This document shows, piece after piece, positions 55,364 to 63,474 of a stretch of DNA of 64,000 bases. Made by a program: the position numbers and the translations under genes. This stretch comes from Ardenticatenales bacterium (GTDB lineage: Bacteria; Chloroflexota; Anaerolineae; Promineifilales; Promineifilaceae): contig JACKBL010000010.1 of assembly GCA_020634515.1 (NCBI GenBank), positions 1-64,000 on the forward strand, given 5' to 3'. The notes beneath the pieces were generated by a model. The model saw only the letters and a list, made by a program, of their open reading frames with translations. It searched no databases and was not told the DNA's origin. Position 1 is the stretch's first letter; every line of letters starts with the position of its first letter.

Positions 55364-57832
55364 ATGCAGAAACGAGTTGAGGCCATATATCCTTTGTCGC
55401 CATCGCAACAAGGCATGTTGTTGGAAACGTTGGCCGCAGCCGGCGCAGGAATACACGTTGAGCAGTTCGTCTATACGTTGCACGGACCACTGAAGTCCGC
55501 TTCCTTTGAGCGCGCCTGGCAACTGCTCCTGCAGCGACATGCGGGCCTGCGTACCGGTTTCCTCTGGGAGAATCGCAGTGAGCCGGTGCAGTTTGTGCTG
55601 CAACAGGCCCCCATCACGCTAACCCGCGAAGATTGGCGGCTCGTACCGACGGGGGAGCACACGGAGGCATTAAAGAATTACCTGGATCGAGATCGGGCGC
55701 GCGGATTTATGCTGTCCAGGGTCCCTTTGATGCGGCTGGCGCTTTTCCAACTGGCGGCGCAAACATTCCACTTCGTCTGGACCTGTCACCATATTTTGAT
55801 TGATGGCTGGTGTGTTCCAATCATATTACAGGAACTGTTGTCCATCTATCACGGGCTGGAGCGGGGAGGGATGCCGGCATTACCGCCGGCCCGCCCCTAT
55901 CGCGATTACATTGCCTGGCTCAAGCAGCAGGAGATGACCCACGCAGAAGCGTTCTGGCGCAAACGCCTATCCGGGTTTACCCGCCCCACCTCCCCTGGCC
56001 TACCCGGCGAAACGGACGCCGCCCCCTCAGCAAGCGAACGGTATGGTGAATATAAAGTAACGATTCCCACGGCTACCCTGGCAACGCTACAGGAGCTGAC
56101 CAGAAAGCATCATCTGACCTTAAATAGCTTGTTTCAGGGAGCGTGGGCGCTTCTGCTTCATCATTATAGTGGCGACAGTGACGTGGTCTTTGGCATCACC
56201 AGCTCAGGCCGTCCTCCTGACTTGCCCGGCATTGAATCCATTATCGGGTTATTCATCAACACGTTGCCGTTGCGCGTTCACGTTCAGGCAGACGTGACGT
56301 TGGCCGACTGGTTACACACGATCCAGGCGCAGAATAATCGTCAGCGCCCGTACGAATACTGCTCCGCCGGACAGATCCACCAATGGAGCGACGTACCCGG
56401 CATCTACCCTCTTTATGAGAGCGTGTTGGTCTTTGAGAATTACCCAATGGATGCGTCGCTACAGGAATCGGGCGATCTGGTTATCGACGTTCCCGATCTG
56501 TTCCCGTTGGGTCCACAGACAAAACACGCCCTGACCGTTCTGATCAGCCCCGGAACGACTTTTGAGATACTCGTTGTTTACGACCAAAACCGTTTTTCGC
56601 CTCACGAGGCGCCCCGGATTGGCAAGCATCTCCTAACCATACTGCACGCGATGCAGCCAGGGAAGAACGTCGCCGCTGCGCTCCGGGCTATGGTCGGCGA
56701 GCAGATTCCGTTGTTTATGCCGGCAAAGCCGCGGCAACAGCGACCGCCGTTTGCGCCGCCGCGCGACGATTTAGAGCGGAATCTGGCCCAACTTTGGGAA
56801 GACGCGCTAGACACCTATCCCGTCGGCATACACGACAACTTCTTCGAGTTGGGGGGACACTCACTGCTGGCAATTGGCCTCCTGACCAGAATCAAGCAGT
56901 CGCTGGGCAAAGACGTATCCGTCGCCGCCCTGTTACAGCACCCCTCCCTGGCCGAGCTGGCCTCCATCTTGCGCCAGGATGCGGCAGGTTTTACCCAGTC
57001 GCCTGTCGTTCCACTGCAACGAAAAGGGACCCGCGCCCCGTTCTTCTGCGTCCCCGGCGGCGGCGTCAACGTCACCTATCTCTATCACCTGGCCAACCAT
57101 CTGGGGGGAGAGCGTCCATTTTATGGGCTACAGCCGGTAGGAATTGATGGACAGGCAAATCCCTACGCCGACATCGAGGAAATGGCAGCGCACTACATTG
57201 CGGCGATCCGGCGCGTTCAACCCACCGGCCCGTACTATCTGGGGGGGCACTCTTTTGGCGGGCACGTGGCCTTTGAAATGTCACAGCAGTTGCAGCAAGA
57301 AGGGCATCATGTCGCCATCCTGATCATCATTGACGCGCCAGCGCACATTCCAGAGGTGCATGATGGGGAGGATAGCGCCATGTTATTCCAGTTTATCCGC
57401 TTGATAGAGCGTTTCTTCGGGCAAGAGCTGGACGTCTCCGCGTCCGCCATACGCACTCTGGACGAGGACGGGCGGCTCCAATACCTGTTGCAGCGCTTAA
57501 TTCGGGCGCGACTGCTACCGGCGGAAGCGGGCGCAGAACAGGCGCGCGGCTTCCTGGACGTCATCCGCGCTCAGGAACAGGCAGGCAAAGCGTACGTGCA
57601 AGAAGACGTTTATCCCACGCGCATGGCGCTTATCCGCGCTCAGCAGCTTCATCCCGACGACGCCACCCTCCTGGCAGACACACCCGGCTGCAAGAGTTGG
57701 GGGTGGCAGTCGTACGCGGCTGGCCCTGTGGAAACTTTTTTCGTGCCTGGCGACCACGTGACCATGATGGCCGAGCCGCACGTTCAGACCCTGGCCAGAA
57801 CCATAAACGCTGTTCTGGCCGCAAGCAGCTAG
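55364..57832 (+). CDS. NRPS termination protein: C-PCP-TE, no adenylation domain
   Basis: An 822-residue protein. The C domain (1-430) begins YPLSPSQQGMLLETL and has HHILIDG at 142-148. The opening and the 'RHAGLRTGF' block fit the D-C-L subtype, which accepts a D-residue from upstream, in keeping with the E domain of the previous protein. After a short linker comes a PCP with Ser500 in LGGHSLLA and a type I thioesterase with Ser630 in GGHSFGG. The chain contains no adenylation core motif (no SGSTG), so the last carrier must be loaded in trans, or the C domain must act in some other way. The TE releases the product by hydrolysis or cyclisation. Its TAG stop lies inside the hairpin at 57827-57867. 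Confidence 0.92.
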   Translation: MQKRVEAIYPLSPSQQGMLLETLAAAGAGIHVEQFVYTLHGPLKSASFERAWQLLLQRHAGLRTGFLWENRSEPVQFVLQQAPITLTREDWRLVPTGEHTEALKNYLDRDRARGFMLSRVPLMRLALFQLAAQTFHFVWTCHHILIDGWCVPIILQELLSIYHGLERGGMPALPPARPYRDYIAWLKQQEMTHAEAFWRKRLSGFTRPTSPGLPGETDAAPSASERYGEYKVTIPTATLATLQELTRKHHLTLNSLFQGAWALLLHHYSGDSDVVFGITSSGRPPDLPGIESIIGLFINTLPLRVHVQADVTLADWLHTIQAQNNRQRPYEYCSAGQIHQWSDVPGIYPLYESVLVFENYPMDASLQESGDLVIDVPDLFPLGPQTKHALTVLISPGTTFEILVVYDQNRFSPHEAPRIGKHLLTILHAMQPGKNVAAALRAMVGEQIPLFMPAKPRQQRPPFAPPRDDLERNLAQLWEDALDTYPVGIHDNFFELGGHSLLAIGLLTRIKQSLGKDVSVAALLQHPSLAELASILRQDAAGFTQSPVVPLQRKGTRAPFFCVPGGGVNVTYLYHLANHLGGERPFYGLQPVGIDGQANPYADIEEMAAHYIAAIRRVQPTGPYYLGGHSFGGHVAFEMSQQLQQEGHHVAILIIIDAPAHIPEVHDGEDSAMLFQFIRLIERFFGQELDVSASAIRTLDEDGRLQYLLQRLIRARLLPAEAGAEQARGFLDVIRAQEQAGKAYVQEDVYPTRMALIRAQQLHPDDATLLADTPGCKSWGWQSYAAGPVETFFVPGDHVTMMAEPHVQTLARTINAVLAASS

Positions 57833-57867
57833 ATTGGTTCAATCTGTGAGATTGAACCAATCTAGCT
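57827..57867. terminator. 19-bp perfect hairpin after the thioesterase gene
   Basis: AGCTAGATTGGTTCAATCT (57827-57845) pairs fully with 57849-57867 around a GTG loop. It starts inside the stop codon region of the TE gene and lies 30 bases before the exporter gene. There is no T run, so it may act as a partial terminator or an mRNA-stability element separating synthetase and exporter levels. Related hairpins are at 27848 and 60237. Confidence 0.6.
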
Positions 57868-57897
57868 AATTCCCGCAGGTTCAATGACGAGGAGATT

Positions 57898-59256
57898 ATG
57901 TTTTCGGAAAGAATGAGGACTTTTTTTGTAGTCTGGTTCGGACAGATGATTTCTATCACCGGGTCCGGCCTGACCTACTTCGCGCTGGGGGTTCGTGTAT
58001 TTCAAGACACGGGCAGCGTCACCCAATACGCCTTTATCCTGGTATTTACGGTGCTCCCGCGTCTGTTCATTGGCCCAATTGGCGGCGTCCTGACAGATCG
58101 CTGGAATCGTCGTCACGTGATGATCATTAGCGACGTGGGGGCTGGTCTGGCCACGGTGGCCATTCTGGTTCTGTCTGCCACGAACAATCTGCAAATATGG
58201 CACATCTACGTGGCGACTGCCGTGAATTCTGCATTTGCTGCTTTTCAATTGCCGGCATACCTGGCCGCCTCCACCCAGTTAGTGCCCAAGGATCGTATTG
58301 AGCAAGCTGCCGGCATGGTCCAGCTAGGTGAAGCCACAACCATCATCGCGCCCCTGTTTGCCGGTTTCTTGCTGCCCGTCGTGGGTCTGAACGGCATCCT
58401 GGCCATCGATTTTGGCACCTTTCTGTTCGCCTTGATCACCCTCTTGCTGGTACGTTTTCCCAATGTCGCGGCCACCGCAGCCGGGAGCGCCGCCAGGAGC
58501 GGCATTGTGGGCGAGATAATTCACGCCTGGCGACATCTGGCGGCAAAACCAGGGTTGATGGCGCTGCTCGGATTCTTTGCCGTGAGCAACTTCCTGGTAG
58601 GCAGTGTAGAAGTGCTTGTAACCCCGTTGATTCTGATCCTGGCTGATGAGCGCACGTTGGGCGTCATACTGTTTGCCGGCGGCATTGGCGTCCTCGTGGG
58701 CAGTATCGTCATGAGCGTTTGGGCCGGGCCGAGTCGCCGCATGTACACTATTTTTGGCGCCATGTTTCTGTCCGGGTTTTGGATTGCGGTCGCCGGTTCT
58801 ACCACATGGCTGCCATTGCTCATAATCAGCGCGTTTTTGATATTCCTGTGCCAACCGGCGATCCGCGCTACCAGCCAGGTGATTTTTCAGAAGAAGATCG
58901 AACTGGACTTGCAGGGGCGCGTCTTCTCGCTACGCGACGTGGTCGCTCAGGCGTCTTTCCCCGTGGCGCAACTGCTGGCCGGTCCATTGACTGATGATTT
59001 CTTTGAACCATTGATGGCCGCGGACGGTCGGCTGGCGGGAACTGTGGGCAGAATAATCGGTGTTGGTCCTGGTCGTGGAATTGGGCTGGGGTTTATCGTC
59101 ATGGGTGCTTTGACCATGATCGTGACCCTCATTGCCTTGAACTACGCGCCGTTGCGCCTGGTTGAAGATCGGATTCCTGATGTTGTCAGTGCGGAAAGCC
59201 CGGCTCGTGGTCCCGCTGTGAGCACCCCAGAAACGTCCCAGGTGGTTGGGTCGTAA
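57898..59256 (+). CDS. MFS exporter of the cluster
   Basis: A 452-residue membrane protein of the major facilitator superfamily (EntS/MFS_3-like). It has many hydrophobic segments (FFVVWFGQMISITGSGLTYF, FILVFTVLPRLFIGPIGGVL, IYVATAVNSAFAAFQLPAYL, MALLGFFAVSNFLVGSVEVL and others) and the loop-2 motif GGVLTDRWNRRHVMI, typical of MFS. GAGGAG lies just before the ATG. It follows the thioesterase gene by 65 bases on the same strand. The likely role is proton-driven export of the finished lipopeptide, which would also give self-protection. The substrate is inferred from position. Confidence 0.88.
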   Translation: MFSERMRTFFVVWFGQMISITGSGLTYFALGVRVFQDTGSVTQYAFILVFTVLPRLFIGPIGGVLTDRWNRRHVMIISDVGAGLATVAILVLSATNNLQIWHIYVATAVNSAFAAFQLPAYLAASTQLVPKDRIEQAAGMVQLGEATTIIAPLFAGFLLPVVGLNGILAIDFGTFLFALITLLLVRFPNVAATAAGSAARSGIVGEIIHAWRHLAAKPGLMALLGFFAVSNFLVGSVEVLVTPLILILADERTLGVILFAGGIGVLVGSIVMSVWAGPSRRMYTIFGAMFLSGFWIAVAGSTTWLPLLIISAFLIFLCQPAIRATSQVIFQKKIELDLQGRVFSLRDVVAQASFPVAQLLAGPLTDDFFEPLMAADGRLAGTVGRIIGVGPGRGIGLGFIVMGALTMIVTLIALNYAPLRLVEDRIPDVVSAESPARGPAVSTPETSQVVGS

Positions 59257-59393
59257 CTGCGCGAGAGGAGGGATGCCGGCATAAACCTGTTTGTCCGGCG
59301 TAAACGGCAAGGAGCAGGGTTCGTCCTGTGATACCCGGGCCGTTTACGTAGATCAATCATACTCTTCATGTTCTCTCAAAGGAGGAAAAATAG

Positions 59394-60155
59394 ATGACGA
59401 ATAACAACTCATTGTACAAACTGGGCGCGATTTGTTCGATTGGTGCCGGCATGTCATACCTGGCATTCACGGCTTTTAACATCGTTGATCCCATCCTCAG
59501 CGCCGGAAGAGCGGGAACGGGGACGCCACAAATGATGTTGGCCATGATTGCGGAGGGCGGAACAGCCCATTATCTCTTCCACATCGCCTTTGCCTTGACG
59601 GGTCTGTTTCTGCTGGGCGTCATTCCCGGCATCCAGCGCCTGCTAGGAAAAGAAGCGGAAGGTTGGGTCATGATGGCCTCTATTCTAGGGTACCTGGCAT
59701 TCGGCGTTACCGCGCTCACACACCTGGCGGAACCCCAATACGAAGTTATCTGGGCGAAGGCATTTGCCACCGGCGACGCTGCTACACAGGCGGCCCTAAT
59801 GCAGATCATGCAAGTGTCCGATATTGATCCGTTGGGATGGTTTATGACGGCTGCTGCCGGCATCTGGTTCTTCACCGTGCATTGGGTCGCTCTGCGCCAG
59901 AACGCGTGGCCCCGCACCCTGGCCTATCTGGGCCTGGCCGCAGGTTTCGTCTACTGGGGACTCTTCTTTGGTCGCCTACTGCAAATCACGGCGCTGGCCG
60001 ATATTGCCGGCCTTCTGGGCGGCGCAATCATCGGCCCTATCGTCACCATCTGGTTGGGATTGGAACTAAACAAGAAATCCGGCGCCGCAGCCACCACCAC
60101 CCCAGAAACGCGCCGACCGTCAACAGCGATTGAAGCCAGGTTGAAGCCCAAATAG
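59394..60155 (+). CDS. Six-helix membrane protein, unknown function
   Basis: A 253-residue protein with a strong AAAGGAGG ribosome site. About six hydrophobic segments are seen (LGAICSIGAGMSYLAFTAF, YLFHIAFALTGLFLLGVIP, VMMASILGYLAFGVTALTHL, WFMTAAAGIWFFTVHWVALR, TLAYLGLAAGFVYWGLFF, IAGLLGGAIIGPIVTIWLGL), followed by a Thr/Pro-rich cytoplasmic-type tail. I do not recognise the family with confidence. It lies 137 bases after the exporter and may be the last gene of the cluster (immunity or export aid) or an unrelated neighbour. Confidence 0.7.
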   Translation: MTNNNSLYKLGAICSIGAGMSYLAFTAFNIVDPILSAGRAGTGTPQMMLAMIAEGGTAHYLFHIAFALTGLFLLGVIPGIQRLLGKEAEGWVMMASILGYLAFGVTALTHLAEPQYEVIWAKAFATGDAATQAALMQIMQVSDIDPLGWFMTAAAGIWFFTVHWVALRQNAWPRTLAYLGLAAGFVYWGLFFGRLLQITALADIAGLLGGAIIGPIVTIWLGLELNKKSGAAATTTPETRRPSTAIEARLKPK

Positions 60156-60236
60156 CTGGCCCACGGCGACCAATCCGCCTTACAACCGGACATCCAGACC
60201 TGCGGCGGAGGGGCATCTGCCAGCACCTTTCTCGAC

Positions 60237-60267
60237 GATTGGTTCATTCTTAGAGAATGAACCAATC
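60237..60267. repeat. GATTGGTTCA hairpin after the membrane protein gene
   Basis: GATTGGTTCATTCT (60237-60250) pairs with AGAATGAACCAATC (60254-60267) around TAG. It lies 12 bases before the 103-bp mobile element at 60280 and may end or stabilise the upstream transcript. Confidence 0.7.
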
Positions 60268-60279
60268 TGAAAATCAGTT

Positions 60280-60382
60280 GTAACTATTCACGTCTCCGAG
60301 AGATTGGACCAATTTTGTAGACATCAATAAGATTCAACCAGAGCAAATTGGTCCAATCTGGGCAGATGACCTGTATAGTCAC
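60280..60382. mobile_element. 103-bp MITE beyond the right edge of the cluster
   Basis: Runs GTAACTATTCACGTCTCC to GATGACCTGTATAGTCAC and is flanked by perfect 8-base direct repeats AATCAGTT (60272-60279 and 60383-60390). It is nearly identical to the element at 22099-22201 in inverted orientation and to the one at 62417-62518 in the same orientation. It ends 25 bases before the thioredoxin-like gene, just upstream of its ribosome site. Confidence 0.92.
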
Positions 60383-60407
60383 AATCAGTTAACATCAAGG
60401 AGTTCCC

Positions 60408-60920
60408 ATGTCAAAAATAGCAAAATGGGGTGTTGGAATTGTCGCCCTGCTGGTTGTCATAATCGTTGCCCTGATCAAAACGAGAACCATCCCCATTGTC
60501 CTTTCAGGCGCAAGCATACCTGATTTCGAGGTCATGTCGCTGGAAGGGGACATCGTCCGCAGCAGCGACTTGCGCGGGCAACCCATGGTCTTGATCCTGG
60601 GCGCGACCTGGTGCCCGCACTGCCGGAAAGAGGTCGTAGAATTCCAGAAAGTATATGCAGCACATGCTGACGAATTGACCGTTCTCTTTGTGGGCATCGA
60701 CAAAGAGGACAACGACAAGCTAACCGAGTTTGGCGCGGAGTTTGGCTTGACCTTCCCCATTACGTCCGATGAATTCGGTACAGCTTCTCGTTACTTCGGC
60801 CCCTTCATTCCAAACATCTATTTCATAGATGCAGCCGGCGTGGTCAGGTCACATTCCTTTTCCGAACTCAAAGAGGGGCAGTTGGAAAACTCTTTGGCAT
60901 CCATCGGGATTACGAATTGA
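60408..60920 (+). CDS. Membrane-anchored thioredoxin-like protein (TlpA/ResA type)
   Basis: A 170-residue protein with AAGGAG seven bases before the ATG. An N-terminal membrane anchor (VGIVALLVVIIVALI) is followed by a TlpA/peroxiredoxin-like fold: IPDFEVMSLEGDIVRSSDLR, then LILGATWCPHCRKE with the redox pair Cys69 and Cys72, and the cis-Pro region GPFIPNIYFIDAAGVV. It faces the outside of the membrane. Family members reduce disulfides, for example in apocytochrome c before haem attachment. The next gene encodes a c-type di-haem peroxidase, so a role in its maturation is plausible. The mobile element at 60280 is directly upstream. Confidence 0.88.
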   Translation: MSKIAKWGVGIVALLVVIIVALIKTRTIPIVLSGASIPDFEVMSLEGDIVRSSDLRGQPMVLILGATWCPHCRKEVVEFQKVYAAHADELTVLFVGIDKEDNDKLTEFGAEFGLTFPITSDEFGTASRYFGPFIPNIYFIDAAGVVRSHSFSELKEGQLENSLASIGITN

Positions 60921-60991
60921 TTGTCATGTTGAACCTCGGCTTGGTCTTCGAGCACACCAGATACTTCATGTTGCGAAGTTACGAAACGACT

Positions 60992-62368
60992 ATGAAAGCA
61001 AAAACATACCTGATAGCCATCTTTTTCACGATTCTGTTCAGCATCTGGGGACTGGCTGGCTGCACGAACAACCCTGGAGATCAGCTACAAGCTATGATAG
61101 CCGCCTACAAACTGACGCCCATTGAGCCAGCCCCGTATCAGGAACCGGCGCTCATATCATTGGGCCAGATGCTCTATTTCGACAAAGTCTTGAGCGGCAA
61201 TCGAGATATTTCTTGCGCCACCTGCCACCATCCTTTGGAAAATAGCGCAGACAACCTGGCATTATCCATCGGCACCGGCGGCTTCGGGTTAGGTAAGAAC
61301 CGCCAACCGGGAAGAGATCGTCCCTTTATCCCCCGCAATGCACCCGACATATTCAATCGCGGTTTTTCAGAATGGCAGACCATGTTTTGGGATAGCCGCG
61401 TGGCAATTGCAGCCGATGGCTCCTTTATCTCTCCGGCTAGCGCCAATCTCCCCTACGACTTGAACAATCTATTAGCCGTGCAGGCCATGTTCCCTGTCAC
61501 TTCCGACAGCGAAATGCGTGGCGTTTTGGGCGACGAAGATGTATGGGGAGAGGCGAACGAATTGGCGCATATTGATAGCAACGATCTGCCTGAGATCTGG
61601 AGCACAATCATGCGCCGGTTGTTACATTATCCCGAATACGCGATGATGTTCGCAGCCGCATATCCAGACGTGCCATTAGAGCAACTGGGGTTTGAGCACG
61701 CAGCAAATGCGATTGCCGCGTTTGAGATCTACGCCTTTACCATGCCGGACAGTCCCTGGGATCGTTACCTGCGCGGGGATAAGAGTGCGCTTACCGAGCT
61801 GGCAAAACAAGGCGCGGTGTTGTTCTACGGCAAGGCAGGATGTGTTCGCTGCCATAGCGGAACGCTATTCACCGATCAGCAACACCATAATCTCGCGGTT
61901 CCGCAGATCGGCCCCGGAAAAGGAGCGAGCGCGCCGCTGGACTACGGCCTGATGCTACTGACGGGTAACGAAGCGGACAAATTCGCGTTCCGCACGCCTC
62001 CGTTGCGGAATGTCACCGTAACCAGCCCCTGGATGCACAATGGCGCATTCAACTCCCTGGAAGCAGTCATCGCTCACCATCTCGATCCACGAACGAGCCT
62101 GTACAACTACGATCCCCAGATACACTTAAGGGCCGAACTGAGACCCTCATTTCAGAACAGCCCTGCCATCTTCGAGGAACTGCTGGCAGACACAGACCAG
62201 AAACTGCAACTGGCAAAACCGCTATCTGCGGAAGACATCGAGGCATTAATGGCTTTCCTGGATGCCCTTACCGATCCGCGAGTGAACGATCTGTATCGGC
62301 TCGTTCCCCACTCAGTGCCCAGTGGACTGCCCGTGCTTGAAAACCTGATCGTATCTCCCACCGGCTGA
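60992..62368 (+). CDS. Di-haem cytochrome c peroxidase (MauG/CcpA family) lipoprotein
   Basis: From ATG 60992 the protein has 458 residues and begins with a lipoprotein signal ending in WGLAGC (Cys24). The frame is open back to a TTG at 60917 that overlaps the previous stop, so the exact start is uncertain; no good ribosome site is seen. Two haem c sites are present: CATCHH (Cys75, Cys78, His79) and CVRCH (Cys284, Cys287, His288). The blocks LGQMLYFDKVLSGNRDISCA, FRTPPLRNVTVTSPWMHNGA and LEAVIAHHL are typical of the family. It reduces hydrogen peroxide or modifies a substrate at the outer face of the membrane. It directly follows the TlpA-like gene. Confidence 0.88.
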   Translation: MKAKTYLIAIFFTILFSIWGLAGCTNNPGDQLQAMIAAYKLTPIEPAPYQEPALISLGQMLYFDKVLSGNRDISCATCHHPLENSADNLALSIGTGGFGLGKNRQPGRDRPFIPRNAPDIFNRGFSEWQTMFWDSRVAIAADGSFISPASANLPYDLNNLLAVQAMFPVTSDSEMRGVLGDEDVWGEANELAHIDSNDLPEIWSTIMRRLLHYPEYAMMFAAAYPDVPLEQLGFEHAANAIAAFEIYAFTMPDSPWDRYLRGDKSALTELAKQGAVLFYGKAGCVRCHSGTLFTDQQHHNLAVPQIGPGKGASAPLDYGLMLLTGNEADKFAFRTPPLRNVTVTSPWMHNGAFNSLEAVIAHHLDPRTSLYNYDPQIHLRAELRPSFQNSPAIFEELLADTDQKLQLAKPLSAEDIEALMAFLDALTDPRVNDLYRLVPHSVPSGLPVLENLIVSPTG

Positions 62369-62416
62369 GAGCGCATTCGATTTTCGTTGCCTTTGATAGC
62401 ATGGGGATAGTAGACT

Positions 62417-62518
62417 GTAACTATTCACGTCTCCGAGAGATTGGACCAATTTTGTAGACATAATAGGATTTAACCAAAACAAATTGGTCCAATCTGGGCA
62501 AATGTCCTGTATAGTCAC
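62417..62518. mobile_element. 102-bp MITE inside a transposase remnant
   Basis: Runs GTAACTATTCACGTCTCC to AATGTCCTGTATAGTCAC with target repeats AGTAGACT (62409-62416) and AGTAGACA (62519-62526), 7 of 8 equal. It differs from the copy at 60280-60382 at a few positions only. It truncates the transposase remnant that reads towards it from 62871. Confidence 0.88.
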
Positions 62519-62526
62519 AGTAGACA

Positions 62527-62871
62527 TAGCTTCAGTCAGCCACACAGGGCGCAAATCGTCGTCGCCGTGGTGTGACATCCACGCCGAATAGCCTGTAGGG
62601 AAGCCCTTGGGCAACGCCAAATGAGGCGTAATCAACCGCCCCATGTCCGCTTCCGTCAGATGACCCGCGGCTATTCCCTTGCACAAGGTGCTGTAACGAC
62701 GACGAAAGACCAGGTTGAGACCCAATTCCACGCTGTCTGCGCATCACGGTTGCCACGGAGGGCATCCAACAGTTCCATTGGCGTATCGGCTCGATTGTTA
62801 TAGGTCTGATATACTTGTTGGCGGAATTCCACCAAATGGGTTGCATGGATTTCTCGGTCCATCCAACCCAT
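62527..62871 (-). pseudogene. Remnant of an insertion-sequence transposase N-terminus
   Basis: On the minus strand a frame starts at 62871 (HLVEFRQQVYQTYNNRADTP, then MELLDALRGNRDAQTA). Near 62733 the sense moves by one base into VELGLNLVFRRRYSTLCKGI, then LTEADMGRLITPHL and HGDDDLRPVW. Together these resemble the N-terminal part of an IS701-like DDE transposase family, as I recall it. The rest of the gene is missing: the coding sense runs into the 102-bp element at 62417-62518. It is frameshifted and 3'-truncated, hence inactive. Confidence 0.65.
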
Positions 62872-62954
62872 TTTCCCTTTATTGTGTTTCTTTCACAAAT
62901 GACGCCTTATGTCAACCTTCTTGTCCAAAGTCCAAACAGATCAATGGAGAAAAA

Positions 62955-63407
62955 ATGAGTACATACCAGGTAGAAGAATCAGCCGTTATTGACGCGCCAG
63001 TTAAGCGTGTATACGGGATCATTTCTGATTATCATGAGGAACACCCGGCCATTTTACCATCTCGATATTTCACCAAGATACAGGTGACGCAAGGTGGTCA
63101 GGGCGCCGGCACGGCGGTCATGATAGAGATGAACGTTTTGGGGGCCAAGATGCTGTACCAGATGACTGTCAGCGAGCCGGAGCCAGGACGGGTGCTACGA
63201 GAGGAGGATGCTGCCGCCGGAGTGGTGACAACGTTCACGGTAGATCCCATCAATGGCGGCGTTCAGTCGCGGGTAACGATTGTCACATCCGCCAAAACAA
63301 GCTCAGGTCTGAAAGGATGGATGGAAAAGCTGATGACGCCGGCTATCACACGGCGCATATACCGTGAGGAGTTGGCGCAGTTGGCAATCGTGGCGCAGAG
63401 GAAATGA
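62955..63407 (+). CDS. SRPBCC-fold (polyketide cyclase/START-like) protein
   Basis: A 150-residue protein from ATG 62955 with GGAG five bases upstream; the longer open frame to 62715 crosses the transposase remnant. The N-terminus STYQVEESAVIDAPVKRVYG and the body (LYQMTVSEPEPGRVLREEDA, VTTFTVDPINGGVQSRVTIV) fit the SRPBCC hydrophobic-pocket fold. The C-terminal helix is KGWMEKLMTPAITRRIYREE. Members bind lipids, polyketides or other hydrophobic ligands. A link with the PKS product is possible but not shown; it is 3.7 kb beyond the exporter and mobile elements lie between. Confidence 0.78.
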   Translation: MSTYQVEESAVIDAPVKRVYGIISDYHEEHPAILPSRYFTKIQVTQGGQGAGTAVMIEMNVLGAKMLYQMTVSEPEPGRVLREEDAAAGVVTTFTVDPINGGVQSRVTIVTSAKTSSGLKGWMEKLMTPAITRRIYREELAQLAIVAQRK

Positions 63408-63474
63408 ACGATGAAAATGAGCACGGTATTGCCCCGTTTCTCGCTACAACGCTTCTTTCCATTATAATGAGCCT

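Noticed and set aside
22099..60390. The cluster as a single composite transposon moved by the two flanking MITEs
   Set aside because: Each MITE has its own 8-base duplication and the outer flanks (TATTAAAT and AATCAGTT) differ, so there is no sign of one joint insertion event.
62312..62731. 139-codon minus-strand frame crossing the 102-bp element
   Set aside because: It is a chimera: transposase remnant followed by translated MITE sequence and the end of the peroxidase gene. Described instead as a pseudogene plus a mobile element.
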